Shown one piece after another: positions 1-12,289 of a DNA stretch of 64,000 nucleotides. Source of the stretch: Typhlomys cinereus (taxonomy: Eukaryota; Chordata; Mammalia; Rodentia; Platacanthomyidae). How positions within the stretch are numbered: position 1 is the first letter of the stretch; every line of letters begins with the position of its first letter. A model generated the notes under the pieces. That model searched no databases. It was not told where the DNA came from and saw only the letters and a program-made list of their open reading frames with translations. Where the stretch lies: the NCBI GenBank assembly GCA_023101885.1, contig JALPQD010000241.1:2477001-2541000 (forward strand), given 5' to 3'. The translations under genes and the position numbers were made by a program.

Positions 1-187
1 CCTAATGTTGAGTTTTTGATCTTTGGTTTATTAAAAATGATTAAAGAGGCATCATATTTGAAGTGTGTGGTTCATAAGCTTGAGGTCCTATACTATGTAA
101 CTCCAACCCCATCTTATATTGTTAGTTCATGAAAAAAAAATGAAAAATAATGGTAAGAAAAACTCTTAAGAAATAGGGTTACAGATT
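1..187. other. Unassigned AT-rich sequence
   Basis: AT-rich flank with no recognisable gene or repeat by eye. It runs up to the start of the MaLR-like LTR. Confidence 0.5.
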
Positions 188-846
188 ACTATGGTTTGAA
201 TATGAGCTCTACCCCCTCGCAGGCTCATGTGATTGAATCCTTAGCTGGCGTTAATGTGTGGGAACATTGTGGCACCTTCGGGAGGTGGAGCCTTGCTGGA
301 GGAAAACGTATCACGAGGATACCGCCCCACTTCCTCTTGCTTGCTCCTGTTCTCTCTGCTTTTTTTTTAAATTTTTTATTATTATTTATTCAATTGTGAG
401 TGTATTCGCGTGTGTGCGTGTGTGCATGTATGTGTGTGTGTATGTATGTGTGTGTGTGTGTGTGTAGAACCACAGACGAATTCGGGAACCACCATGGACG
501 CCTCCACCTGGGATTCACAGGCTCCTCCCTACCAGGACCAGAAACGCAGGCCGCCCCCGCTTCCGCCCTGCGTCTATACGTGGGGTCTAGGATCAGAACT
601 CAGGACCTTCCGCCTGCAAGGCAGAGGCTTAACCCCTGAGCTATCTCTCCAGCCCCTCTCTCTGCTTCTTGATGGCTGTAGTGACCTGAATCAGCCTCCT
701 GCTTCTGTTTCCAGTCATGCCTTCTGCCATGTGATTCCTGCCTTAATGGACTATTTGCTCTCAGAAACCATATACCAAACAAATTTCCCCATTTTACCTT
801 AAGTGGTGAATGAGTATTGCCTCACAACAGAAAGAGAAAAATAACT
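188..846 (+). mobile_element. MaLR-like solo LTR, split by a SINE
   Basis: The left part has the 'TATGGTTTGAATATG' start and the 'AGGCTCATGTG' block typical of MaLR-type (MT/ORR1/MST-related) LTRs. The right part ends in a CTCACAACAGAAAGAGAAAAATAACT-like tail, as these LTRs do. A similar LTR lies at 22,862-23,215. The LTR is interrupted at 362-656 by a young SINE with its own target-site duplication. No internal retroviral coding sequence is present. The class call is from remembered family features, not an alignment. Confidence 0.55.
362..656 (-). mobile_element. CA-bearing tRNA-derived SINE, copy 1
   Basis: On the minus strand it reads head (GGGCTGGAGAGATAGCTCAG...), tRNA-like A and B boxes, a GC-rich body with a GAATTC, a CA repeat (plus-strand GT at about 407-464), then an AATAAATAATAATAAAA-type tail. 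It is flanked by the duplication TCTCTCTGCTT at 351-361 and 657-667. Compared with the other copies it lacks about 20 bp of the body around CTCCTTGTTTACTCTGCCC. Short open frames across it are not genes. Confidence 0.9.
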
Positions 847-1589
847 GCTCCTGCTCCACAGATAGGGACCAAGGTCTCCTTTTCATTCCAATGTTGATTG
901 AATCATTTCTTCCAACTTTCTCGCTGGGGAGCTGTGGGAGGTTCAGAGATGTGACCGGGCCTTACAGGGTGCTAAGAGTGAATCACGAGGCCTAGGATGA
1001 GTCTCTGCTTTTTTTATTTTTTGACCAAGCCTTCTGTCATTGAAGCTACAGCAAAGAGCCCTCCATTAAGTCTTTGTGGAATGAGACAGCGAGACCAGGA
1101 CAAACCTTCCATCCTTTCTCTGGGATGATTCCTTCGGTTGTTTTTACCTAGAATGAATGGGAGGATAGGTGAAAACATGGAAGGATTCCTCCCTGCATTC
1201 AGGAAATCCTCCCTGAACTCGGACTCTGCAATCTCTGGCCAAGCCCCGAGAATACAGAGGTTCAAGCCTGGCCACGGCTCCTGACTGCCACGAGTGTGTA
1301 TGGTGAGGACTGAATTGGGTGTAACACAGAGAGTACTGGATGACCTTATTGTTCATTGGCCACGGGCGGTCAAGTTTGCAAAAGATTTTGGCTGTTCCAC
1401 CAACCAGCTGTGGATTCCTAGGCGTGGCTTCCTCAGCAGTTTTCCTTTTCCATTGTAAACACACCCGTTTCCTCTTATAAACCAAGTGAAGAAGATGCAC
1501 TTGTTCATTTTCTACAGACTTCATTGGTTTTTCACTTGATGGATTTTTTTTGGTAGGAAGATTTGCAAGGAAGAAAATGTACTCATTAC
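847..1589. other. Unassigned single-copy-looking sequence
   Basis: No coding, RNA or repeat signature recognised. Overlapping open frames of 83 and 126 codons near 1,014-1,524 have no recognisable domain and unremarkable composition. Confidence 0.4.
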
Positions 1590-1900
1590 TTTTGTGTCAC
1601 CATGACCAAGTACCTGAGAGAAGCAGCCAGGGAGGGAGGAGGGATTTATTTTAGCTCAGGGTTCAGAGGTTGGAGCACTCAGTCCTTGGCAGGAGCAGGT
1701 GCTTGTTACATAGCACTGACCAGGAAACAGAGCTTGGCGGCCACGGGGCCAGGCTGCAACTCTCCAGGCCTGTCCCCATCAACACACCTCCTGAGGGTTC
1801 CACAACTTCTTAGAACTAACTGCACCATGAGCTGGAGACTGCGTGCGGAACATAAGAGCCCATGGGGAAGAGTTCATAATCAAACCACGACCACAGGACC
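1590..1900 (-). mobile_element. MaLR-like LTR fragment (reverse)
   Basis: It opens with the reverse complement of a MaLR-type LTR end: a 'tgtcaccatgaccaagtacctgag' block, followed by 'gatttattttagctcagggttcagagg'-like sequence. It closes near 'atcaaaccacgacc', the reverse of the LTR start. Diverged, with no target duplication found. Confidence 0.4.
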
Positions 1901-2518
1901 AAGAATGTGAGTGGAGCTTGGTGAGTGGGGCGTGGCTTCCAGCAGCCCTGGGGGAGGAGTTTCAGCTCTCTGCCGAGTGAACTCTGCTGCAGTCTTTGGG
2001 ATTTGCTGAGGACCAAATGACATGCATTTTACTGAAAATCCAAATGTTACACTAAGCGTGTAATGTTACGGACTTGTTTCCTGAGTGAGGGGACAGCATG
2101 CTGGTGAGGCTGCTTTGTGAGCTCGTCCTTGGGGACACGAGCCCTCTGCGGTCGACTTCAGTGTACTGCCTCCGACCACTGGGGCGGCCTCGCAGGCTGA
2201 GATGGCAGCTGAAGTACCGGTCCTCACATTCTCAATGGGCGCAGGAAGCAGAAGAACCAGCGAAGAGGAAAGGGTGCTGCATCTCTTTTCAGCCAAGCCA
2301 GCCTCCTTCAAAGCTGCTTTCCTGGAAACTCTCCTAGTTGCTTTTGCACCAGTATCACTGGCCTCTCGTGCCGCAGAGGATGATGGGAAATGTATTTAGG
2401 GTTACATGACATCATCACCATCACTTCACACCGAGGAAGATCTTGATACTAAGCGAAAACAGATTAAGGCATCTATCTATATGTCTTAAATTTTTTCTGT
2501 TTATCAGAATTACTTGGA
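1901..2518. other. Unassigned sequence
   Basis: No recognisable repeat family, exon or RNA gene. The 81-codon minus frame at 2,066-2,311 and the plus frames overlapping it show no domain and I do not call them genes. Confidence 0.4.
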
Positions 2519-2800
2519 AGGGGTTGGGGCAATGACACAGTCATCGAAATGCTTGCCTTGTAAGCATGTGGACTGGAGTGCCATCTTCGGAACCTACGTG
2601 AATAAATTGGATGTGGTAGCTTGTTCGTAATCCCAGTGCTGGGGAGATGGAGACAGGCTGATCTTTGGGGCTCGCTGAAATGAAGTGAAATGTAATGAAA
2701 TGAAATAAAATAAGGGTGGATGGTGCTTGAGAAATGACACTTCCTCTACATGCCTGTGCAGTCCCCACTGTGCACGTGCGTGCGCGCGCACACACACCGT
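2519..2800 (+). mobile_element. B4-like (ID/B1-type) composite SINE
   Basis: A diverged tRNA/ID-like head ('gggttggggcaatgacacag', 'gcttgccttgtaagcatg') is followed by a B1-like block ('taatcccagtgctggggagatggagacaggctg') and a CA-rich end near 2,780. This head-plus-B1 order is that of B4-type rodent SINEs. Confidence 0.55.
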
Positions 2801-4959
2801 CATCTGGGAGGATGTTGGAGTTCACACTGGCCCTGTCCTTAGAGAATTTGATTTTGTAGCTGTGGGTGGGCTGAGGGGAGGGGGGTCTTAGAATTTGCAT
2901 TTCTAATGAACTCCCATGCAATATGGGCGGTGTTAGTTCTAGGACCATATTTGGAGAGCACCAACAGCCTGTCCATAGGTAGGCACATTGATTTGCTGGA
3001 GGAAATTCTATCGTTGTAACTTAAAATCAACCAAAAGCCCACTAAAGCTAGCAGCTTCTGAAAAACGACGTCTTCTAAGAGTTTAAAAATATTAACCAGT
3101 GGCAGACATAAGTAACTCAAAAGTGTCAGTGGTGACATTTCCCATCCCTAGAGACTGTGTGGTGGACCTTTGGGCCACATCTGATGGTCTGACTCTGCCT
3201 CCCCACCAGACTCAGTGGAGGTGGTCTTCACTCAGCATTGCTGATAAGTGCTTCTACTGTTTCCACTCGGTGTGTTTGCAGCAGCTGTGTTTATAGAATT
3301 TTGCAGACCAATGTGCCTGTGGCATGTTGCAATCCACAGGGCTCTATAGTGACACCCTAAAGCTTTTCCTTATCACTGGATGAGTGCACAGGGTGACCAC
3401 AACAGGGCTAGGATTACATGTAGTCTGCTGACTGTCAACTGACCTTGCTTAGAAATGCTCTTGAAAAGGGTCCAGCCTGTTTGCCTTTACAGAAAAGGCA
3501 GGGTAGGTTGCCCTCCCACTCAACACTTATATACAGAACAGCTACTCTGTCTTGCACAGTGCCAGGTGCCTGACTTCCCATAGTTAAAATATTGCACTAC
3601 TGCAAGTCTTTCTGTCATCTCTAGACACAGCCCTGAGAGCAGTGTCCACATCGATCACCCAGAGCCTTTGAATTGGAACTAGTTTAAAGCACATTTTGTT
3701 TAATTTGCAGAGGCATAGTGAGGAATTTTTGTATGTGGCTTTTCTGGCTGGAACAAGACTTCCCAAAAGATTAATAATGAAATGAAGCATGGGTGAAAGC
3801 TACCCACCCATGTTAAATGGAAAAATAAAAGTTGTTAGTCATTGTCCAATACAGATTGGCCAGGGGATTTGTTTAGTGGGCTCATCCCACACCCTCCAGA
3901 AGATTCAGTTCATGAGTGGAGAGCAAGGAGCCAATGTCACCTCACCTTCAATATTCAGCTGACCACTGACTAAAAACTAGGGTAAGATATTTTAAAATTT
4001 TAGATACCATAAAAATGTAGGGAACTGTCCTTTTTTAAAGTTGATGTGGTCACCATGTTTGTTAATGTTACTTAAGTAAGGGGGAGGGGTAATTAACTCT
4101 CAGCTGCTGTCACTGAGGAGCACAAGTCCTGACCTTCACTTCTTGCATGGAATGTCAGTAATCCGGATTTCTTTAGACCCACATTTGGGATCATGTCATT
4201 GAAGTCTGAACAAAAGGTCTACAAAAGAGCTTTCCATTTCATCACAAAAGAAAACAAAAGGATAAGTGGGTGAGAGCACAGAGACACATGAAGCTCAGTG
4301 AGGGAGAGAAACCGGCGTGGAGTGCTGAGGCAGGGGGGCACATGGCGTGCTGATCCACATGCAAATGGCAGCAGCAGTCTTGTGGGATCATCACTGAGCA
4401 GCTCATTTTTACAAAGCACATGACTATATCAAATATGTTGTGTACCAGAAATACATGCAATTTTGATTTGACAGCTTAGACAATAATAGTCTCCCAAGAA
4501 AATTATATCATGAAGGAATTACTTATGAATACTTAGAAAAAAACTGGTCAGTAATTAATGAACACAATAAAGATGAGGCTAACCTGTTAAAAACACTTTG
4601 TCCTAAGAATCACCAAGTAAATTTTACCAATTTCTGAATACCAAGAGTGGTAAAACTATACTTCTTCAAAGAATATCTGGTGGTATATCTAGTGGCACTC
4701 TACTAATGAAAGGACCCATATATATATTCTACAGTGGGAATATCAACTTTCTTATAATCTGAAGCTTTGCAAAGAATCTTGGTAGTACATTGTTAGACTG
4801 TAGCACATGAGCTAGGAAAAAAGATATTTTATTATAACTCTGAATATATAGGTGTTTACCCAGGAGGAAAAACATAATTTTGAGAGGAAGCTAAACATTT
4901 TAAAATTACATTTTGGGGATGCACAATGGAGATACTTGGAATGATGATGTGTTTCTGTA
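2801..4959. other. Unassigned sequence
   Basis: About 2.1 kb without a recognisable gene or clear young repeat. A weak MIR-like patch may lie near 3,505-3,600. Open frames here are all under 100 codons and look random. Confidence 0.4.
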
Positions 4960-5270
4960 ACAGAATGCCTGATGTGGTATAATACATCAAGCAAAGAGAT
5001 TTTTATGGCTAGAAAGTCCAAAGGACATGGTGCTGTTGTCTGGCAAGGGTTCCTTGATTGTGTCAAAAGCTAGTGGATGATGTCATATGGAGAGAGAAAG
5101 AGAGAGAGAGAGGTCACATGGAGAGAAAGGAAGCAAGCACGAGGAGGAAACTGACTCACCTTTATAATAATCATTTTCAGGATTAGTCCATTCCTATGAG
5201 CCCCAACCTACTTCCAGAGACCAACATTAATATCTTCATGAGGTGCGTATAATCTGGTCAGCTCCAGTCC
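4960..5270 (-). mobile_element. MaLR-like (MST/MT-type) LTR fragment, reverse
   Basis: The order of blocks matches a reversed MaLR LTR: 'gctagaaagtccaaaggacatgg', a GA-rich stretch at about 5,090-5,115, 'gtcacatggagagaaaggaagcaagc', then 'cctatgagccccaacctac'. Diverged; the class is inferred by eye. Confidence 0.4.
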
Positions 5271-7014
5271 CCAATCCTTGAAGGTCTGGCTGATTTTACT
5301 ATCATACCTTTAGGGACCAGAAAACTTCAACGTGGCTTTTGGTAAAAGCAAACCACATCTAACCATAGCAGTTACCATGCCTGGTCCTGGTCTTCTCCAA
5401 ATGTCTGTAAAATGGTTTTGAATCATTCTTCCAGCAGCTGCTGCAAAAGTGATTATGTTGGCTCCTTGATTAGGCAGGACATGGCACAACATGACCTCTT
5501 ACATTGAGCCAACCAGTTTAAGCAAAGACAGTCTCTCCACATATCCGGACGTTGCCAGATCTATGGTGCTACAAAGTGTGAAGAATTGTACAGAGTAATT
5601 TGTAGGCAAAGAAGGCATTTTAGGGACGAATTTTTTTCAATTAGAATTTCAGGTTGGCATACAAAGTCATGGATTCCGTCGTGAGATCTTCATGTACACA
5701 CCCCATCACACTTTGTTCTCATTCATTGTCTTCTCCCACTGCTCTCTTGATGTGTAACTCTTTTTGTGGGGAGATAGCACACAGCTGTCTATTCCACCTC
5801 ATGGGAATTTTATGACAACTAAAGTAGTGATTATGCCAAGGTCCAACTTGAGGAACCAATGAGTTTACTTGGGCAACTCAAAGGCAATTACATCACCAGA
5901 AAGCTCACCCCAGCATGGATGGACTTAAGGGACGCTGCTGCATGCCTGGGAGAACCTTTTCCAGATTCCTGGACTGCTCTGGGTCTCTTCCAGTCTGCTG
6001 CAGGCTGCCCCGCTGACTAGAAGAGACTCCGCCAGCATTTGGTTAGTGCTTTCACTGACTTTTTGTAGGAGACGGCCCCTGGATCTTATTAGTTTCAGGA
6101 ACCTCTTGAGTCTAAAGAACTGTTTACCTTCTGAGCTTTTCTCAAAAATGGAATGTTTAAAACTGCCTCAATACATCTTCCTTAGGTTAGACTAGGGGCA
6201 CATATCTAAAATGGAATTAAGCCATGCCCAGAGTAAAATTGCCATGCAACACCTCCCTCTACCGTTTCCCTCATTTAGCTGGTCCCTTCCTTTCCATACC
6301 TTCTTCTTGTGACATCTTTGTCTCCTACTTCTCTTTAAGATTTCTTCCTTCCCTCCAGTGATCCATGGGATGCATTTGTAACATTGTTGTTGTCAATGAA
6401 GTGCTGACTCACAGTGTGGAGGCGGGAGGTGAAGTATTGTTTTTGAAACCAGCCACCTTTTTCTGTATCACCTTGAAGTAGAGATAACTTGAAGTCAGGT
6501 TGGTTTTAGTCTTGTGTCACCCTAACAGTCCTGTGGTTCTGTGGTCAAATGGGTGACACAGGTCCTCATGCTGTGAGCTTCGGAAAAAGTTTGCATGTGG
6601 TGACCAGAGGGTCCCACTCAGCAGTTCACAAAGACTTGGCAATTGGCTTCATCTGGCCATATGTCCATCTAGAGTTGTTCATGTTAGTCTATACATAAAG
6701 TCATGGTGGTGGCCGAGTGATTAGCAGAGGTATGTGCAGCCAGAGCCTTGTTGGGTTTCTCCTCACATTTTTTCATGCTCAAATTCCCCTGTCCCTTTAA
6801 ATATTTTTCCATCTGATTATCCACGGGAAGTCGAAATATACCACTGATCTTTTTTGTTCTTCGCTACATTAAAGTAGGAAAATAAATTGATTTGGTGACT
6901 GGTGAATAAAATACTTAATCTCAAAGAGTTTGCAATCTATGCATTAGCAAACAATACTGAAAATTTACTGTATCATGAAAGGACTAAGATAAAAACCTTT
7001 ACAGAATGTTTTCT
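5271..7014. other. Unassigned sequence
   Basis: No recognisable gene, RNA or clear repeat. The 60-codon minus frame near 5,310 has no domain. Confidence 0.4.
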
Positions 7015-7165
7015 CTGGTCCTCATAATAGTTTCATGATGTAAGAGCTATCTTTCAGAAATGGGGAAACTTGAAACGTGGGTGAAATAACATGTCCAAGA
7101 TCACATAGCTCAAGGTCAGAGCTCTCACCACCAGACTTGTATCTTCCTCCTGAAGAGTCTCCAGG
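7015..7165 (+). mobile_element. MIR SINE fragment
   Basis: Carries the MIR core order: 'tttcagaaatggggaaacttgaaac', 'aacatgtccaagatcacatagctc', 'aggtcagagctctcacc'. This is an ancient mammalian tRNA-derived SINE, strongly diverged. Confidence 0.65.
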
Positions 7166-7599
7166 GGGGTAGTCATCAGTCACAGGTGTTTCTGGACCAT
7201 GTGGCCAATATTCTGCAGGTCACGTGCCATGGCAAATATACAGATTGCACAGAACTGTGACCTCAAGGATGCTTGTTCCCCCTGTGCACTGTCACTAATG
7301 GAGTGTTAGGTAGTAGGTGACCATGGAGAGATACTGGTTGACTTTCACATCATATTCAAGGTGGCCAGTCACTAGTTTGGTTCAAAGGTCGTGTTAACAC
7401 TGCAGTCATAGCTCTGGGTTGGTCCCCGAAGATCCTGCTTTAAGGCTTCAGTTATCGGGTGGTGGAAAGAACTAGGGAGTCCAGAGGAGAGGTTCTGGAG
7501 AGGGGGTGTTGGTAGAGGGAATGTTGGTACTATGTGGGGGGGGGGAGCTAAGATGGTGGCTTTAAACAATATCTCCTTTCCCCTCCTTTTTTGGGAGTA
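7166..7599. other. Unassigned sequence
   Basis: Unassigned. Contains a short G-run at about 7,537-7,545. No exon or RNA gene seen. Confidence 0.35.
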
Positions 7600-7752
7600 G
7601 TGTGTTTGTTTGTGTGGGTGATATATATGAAGTCAGAGACCAACCTGGGGAATTTGGTTCTCTCCTTCCACCATGTGGGCCTCAGGAATTTTAGTCAAGT
7701 CCTCAGGCTGGGCAACAAGGGCCTTTCCCTGCTGAGCCACCTCATGGTCCCA
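7600..7752 (-). mobile_element. B3-like SINE
   Basis: On the minus strand it starts with a tRNA-like head (reverse of 'ctgctgagccacctcatggtcc'). It carries the B3 body block seen on the plus strand as 'ttggttctctccttccaccatgtgggcc'. Its end is GT-rich on the plus strand. Confidence 0.6.
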
Positions 7753-9099
7753 TGGTGACTTTTTGCTAAGTGATGTGGAAGCCTTTTAACACTCAACAGA
7801 TATGGAAGCACAGTGTGAATCAGTTGAATAGAAGCTTTGGAAACTGCAGTGAGTCAACTCCAATAAGCACCCTCTTCTGTCGTTTCCCAGCTATCTGTTA
7901 AGGCTGACATAGCATGTTGCTAACTGAAAAACCATTAAGTTAGGTTCAGTCCACCTAACACCCTTCTTGCTTTATTCCTATACTAACACTAGAGGGTAGT
8001 AGTTACCTTGCAAATTTCTATTTCAATGTTAGCCAGTCTCTGAACATCTACACAGTAAAATAAGACAACTTTGGGGGAAATGCCTAGTACTGACCCCTTT
8101 GTTCTTTAGGATGTGTATACATGTGGAAATGATTTCAAAAGGCATTTTCCAAAGGACACCGACATTCTTTCAGCCTTGCTCTATGCTCAGGTCTAAAACA
8201 AGCAAGCCTTTTTTTGACTTTAGGGAGAATTGTAGATTCAGTAACTGTTTGTTAAGTGCCAATGTTGAAACATTGTGCACCATTCCAAGTACACAGTGGC
8301 TGGCTTTCTTTGAACACAGGCTTATTTCACAGTCCCTCAGTGTTTACTGTTGCTGGCTAACTTGAAACAGATCTACAAGCATGTTTGGAAATTGAAGGGA
8401 TGATGTGTATAGACAGGAAGATCTCTACTCGAAGACTGAACTCTCTCATATATGAGAGGATGTTCTTGGTATTAACTGTACCAAAACTGGCCAGTCATTG
8501 ACCTAGGAGTGGCCCTGGGAATGGATTATTTTTGTTAGTACAACCGATTCATGTATAGTTAATAATATATATCTGAAATAGATCCATTTGGAAGCTCTGA
8601 GATTCCTGGATGTACTCTTAACTTGTGTGAATTAGAGAAACGTTTAGGTCTTGGGGTGGTTGCTTGATCCCAATTTCTTCATCTTTAACATAGTAAAGGC
8701 AGGAAAAAGTGCTTGGAGGGACCCTTCAAGTTTTGACTGTTTAAGAACAATATCCACTTAGAAATGCATAAAATCCAAAGCACAGACAGACAATATCCTG
8801 TTTGTGGGACTTGGTATAATACAGAAAAGACTGAATGCCATGTTAGCTATATGGTATTGATTGGTTCACCTTACTTATTGCTCACCAGTGCCTCCTGTGG
8901 AGGGAGCAGGTGATCTGTAAGTGTGATGTAGAAGGAAATATGGGATCAGGACTAATGTAAAGAGGAAAGAAAACTAAGTATCTACAGAGAAAACGGAGTT
9001 TTTTTATGCACTTTATCACTGTTACAATTTGGTGATGGGAAATTACATGTAGCCACAGCAGCGGAGATGGAAAGAGATTAGCCAGAGAGAAACAGCACA
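7753..9099. other. Unassigned sequence
   Basis: No clear gene or repeat. The 88-codon plus frame at 8,099-8,365 has no recognisable domain. Confidence 0.4.
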
Positions 9100-9183
9100 C
9101 TGGAGAGAGAGAGAGAAGGGAAGGAGAGAGAGAAGGGAGAGAGAGAGAGAAGGGAAAGAGAGAGAGAAAGAGAGAGAGAGAGG
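9100..9183. repeat. GA-rich simple repeat
   Basis: Interrupted (GA)n tract with GGGA units over about 80 bp, purine-only on the plus strand. Confidence 0.85.
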
Positions 9184-11870
9184 TTTTTTCTCATCCCTTA
9201 GTTTACTTCTCCATTCATCATTCCTTGAATCTGAGTTTCATGTTTCCATGTTTTATCTATTCAGCATAAATAATTCTCCCTGGATCAAGTAAAGTGTGTC
9301 ATAAAGAATAGTGGAAGAACCAGGGCACTCTAAGTCTGGCCTGAAGGAACCACACCATTTCTAGAAGGTTCCACATCTGAAGATGAGCATGTAAAGAGAG
9401 AAGGCCAGAAGAGATAGCTGGATGAAGAGCCTGGAAGTTTCCCAAGTGTGAATCCTGTTGTTGTTTCTCTGAGAAACTTCTTGACATTATTTTGTGTGGT
9501 AGAATTTTTAGAGGTTAGACAACAGAGACTGAACGTAGACACACTGCCAGGTGGAAAAAGGAAGCAGGAGACAATCATGCTTACAGAAGCCACTTGCCAG
9601 TTTTCTTCCTTGGGCCTCAATGAAAGCTGTGAGAAAAGAGACTTAGGAGGGCTGGGGATTTTTAATAATGGCAGGAGTAGAGAATGGCCACTCCCTAGGG
9701 CTTTGTGGGTGAACTGACATCAGTGTGGGGAACTATGGCAGGCAGAAGAGATCCGGCCTCCTGGATAGATGTTTTCTGAATGACTTGAGTTTGACTTATG
9801 ACAGTTTGATTTATAGTTTCCTCAAGTGTTTGATGGTGCAAGAATGATGCAGGTTCATCAGCAATTGTATTTTGAATTGTGAGTTTCATTCCTCACTGGG
9901 CTGGTTGTACGTTGTGTGTGACTCTCTTTGGATGGTGGGGCACAGACAGCAAGCTGCAGTTTCAGTTAGTCACCAGCTGAAATGAGGCATGCTAACTGCA
10001 TCTTCTACTTATGATATGTCCAACTTACAATGGGGTTATGGGCTGCATCTCATTGTAAATGGAATAGCAACTATTCTAACAGTCCTAAGAGCCATGAGAA
10101 AAGATTGCTAATGTGGTCTAATCTATAAGAGGTTCAGAACATATGTAGATATAGGTTGCATGCCACATAAAGAAATAGTTGAAGAAACTGGAGTGTCTTA
10201 CATGGAGGAGAGACTGGATGAACTTAGTAAATGATAATTGTTTCCAAAATTCTGGCATGAAGATTTCTTTAAGCCCCAATAGAATGTTTTAAAACCATGC
10301 TTTCATGGATTGGTCATTATGCATTTACTTTGCATTTCTTTGTGGCATATTAAAAGAACTCTACTTCCTAATCTCACTGAAGGAATTCAGCAAGCAAAAT
10401 AACAGACCACCAGCAATTTGCATAATATTGCTTATAAAATCAATAATGTATTTGCATCAAATTCTCAGATCTGATTTATATGGCATATAGGATTTCCCTA
10501 GGCTGGAGAGAGAGAGAGAGACACTAAAGAGAAGAGAGAATGACTTTTATCACGGGAACAGAAGGAGACAGAAGGTGAGAGGACCAGAATATGGAACAAG
10601 GCCAGGTCTGAAGGGAAGCAGGTGGGATAGGCGGAAGCAAGAAAGAGGTCATCATGAGAAATTCCAGGAATACAGAAGAGGGTTTGGAGATCTCCATTCT
10701 GTCAACAGGGGAAACCACAAAGGAGCAGTCTGTGGACTGTGGGTCTGGCTAGCAGCAGGCCTCCCAACAGTCAGATTGACAGAAGGTTAGTCCAGAGGCG
10801 GGCACAGTGTCAGCTACATGGAAATTATATACAGTACAATAGCTATATACTGTATACAGTACAATTGCAACCCTGAGTCAGAAATGCTACACCCCCTCCC
10901 AAGAAGTGAGCAAGGATTCAGACCTGCATCTGCCTATACTCTGCCCTAGTCAGTAGGTTAGTTACTTTTGTGGGTGTATCAGCTTCACCCTTTGTGAAAC
11001 CTCTGTTTCCTGGCCTCTGATTGTGTTTCTGTTGCTGTGGCCATCGATCAATACAGGCGTTGACGAGCTTCTTGCAGTGCGTGCCTATTGCTTTCTGCCT
11101 TTGAGATATGCATTGCTACAGACAGCACGGCACACCGACAGAACTATTCACACCCACACATGCTCACCTGTAAAATACAAGGGAGCGGGGGAGGGGGACC
11201 CTCAGATTACCAGGGGACAAGAACCAGTGGATACATGCCTTCCTGTTCTTTTCCCTAGGCAGTGATAGTTCATGATGAAGAAGCCTCTGAGTAAGGGCCA
11301 CCCAGATCATTCCAGGGCATTCTGGCATTGCCTTGCCTTCCAGCCCTCCGATGTGCCCTGGGCATTTTCTGATCTCTGGAATCACCTTGATAGAGGAGAA
11401 AATTCACCTGAAGCACTGAATAGTACAGTCAGAGAAAGCAAGAGGGTAAGAGAGGGAACAGAAGTCCCCAGAGGGTGACTTGGACTGACCAGGTCCCTAT
11501 AGGAAGCAAATAGGACAACCAATGTGACTCAGGTGCTTTCTCTGCCCTTTGCTTTGTGGGGGGTGTGGGGGTGCTTGGAGCAGGCGGCTTCCTTGTTAAT
11601 GATGCTCTTGTGCCCTTCAGAGGTGAATTTCCAGCCTCTGCCATTTCTGCTTCTTGTCTTAAGACGAGCTTGCAGATCTAACTTGGTCTCCTGCCTCTGA
11701 AATGGAGATCTGTTCCTTCCTGGTCCCCGAAAGCCGTCTCTTGGGAACTGGACACCTCAAGACGCTGCCTAACAAGCACGTACAGGGCAATGCTTGCTTT
11801 CTCTTGTGAGATTCAGCTCTTGGTCAAATAACGTGGGCCTGGATTGTAGAACGCAGGCCTGTTCTTTCAG
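9184..11870. other. Unassigned sequence
   Basis: About 2.7 kb with no supported gene. Contains a short GA run near 10,505 and a small TATAC/GTATA palindromic duplication near 10,825-10,865. Open frames up to 96 codons lack any recognisable domain. Confidence 0.4.
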
Positions 11871-11990
11871 GAAATTCAATTACCGCCTTGAAAGCACTAA
11901 TTACCGGCCTTAAAAACCAACATGATTAGCCAAGAATAATTATTACCGCGAGGAAAGCAAAAACAATCAGGAAAGAGCACATCTTTAAAA
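11871..11990. promoter_or_regulatory. Candidate non-coding regulatory element with phased TTACCG sites
   Basis: Non-repeat sequence with several homeodomain-type cores (AATTA, TAATTA, GATTAG). TTACCG recurs at 11,880, 11,901 and 11,943, spacings of 21 and 42 bp, which puts the sites on one helical face. Function and conservation are inferred and untested. It could be a chance cluster. Confidence 0.3.
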
Positions 11991-12249
11991 CCACCTTCAG
12001 CTTCAAGATTCCTCCCAGCTGAGCAGGGATCGCACGAATTTCTCGCTCTCCATTTGAAAGGAAGTTCTTAGCAACAAGCAATCTGCCACCCAGTCTCATC
12101 TATGGTTTCTACCTTTGGTGTGTGAATAGTAATCAGTCATAGTGACAAAAAAAATCCCACAAAATGTGGAGGTTCATACAACTTAAGGGCTGATATTTTA
12201 AGCTCACTCGGTGGGTTTAAGTCATTAGTGGAGTTGTGGCTGGTGGGAG

Positions 12250-12251
<2 letters not shown>
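11991..12251. other. Unassigned sequence next to the candidate element
   Basis: Non-repeat sequence continuing from the TTACCG cluster up to the GT microsatellite. No exon seen. Confidence 0.35.

Positions 12252-12288
<37 letters not shown>
12252..12288. repeat. (GT)n microsatellite
   Basis: About 18 uninterrupted GT units. It lies outside the CA-bearing SINE copies. It creates spurious His-Thr open frames on the minus strand. Confidence 0.95.

Positions 12289-12289
<1 letters not shown>

Noticed and set aside
188..846. Complete endogenous retrovirus
   Set aside because: Only LTR-like sequence is present, with no internal coding region.
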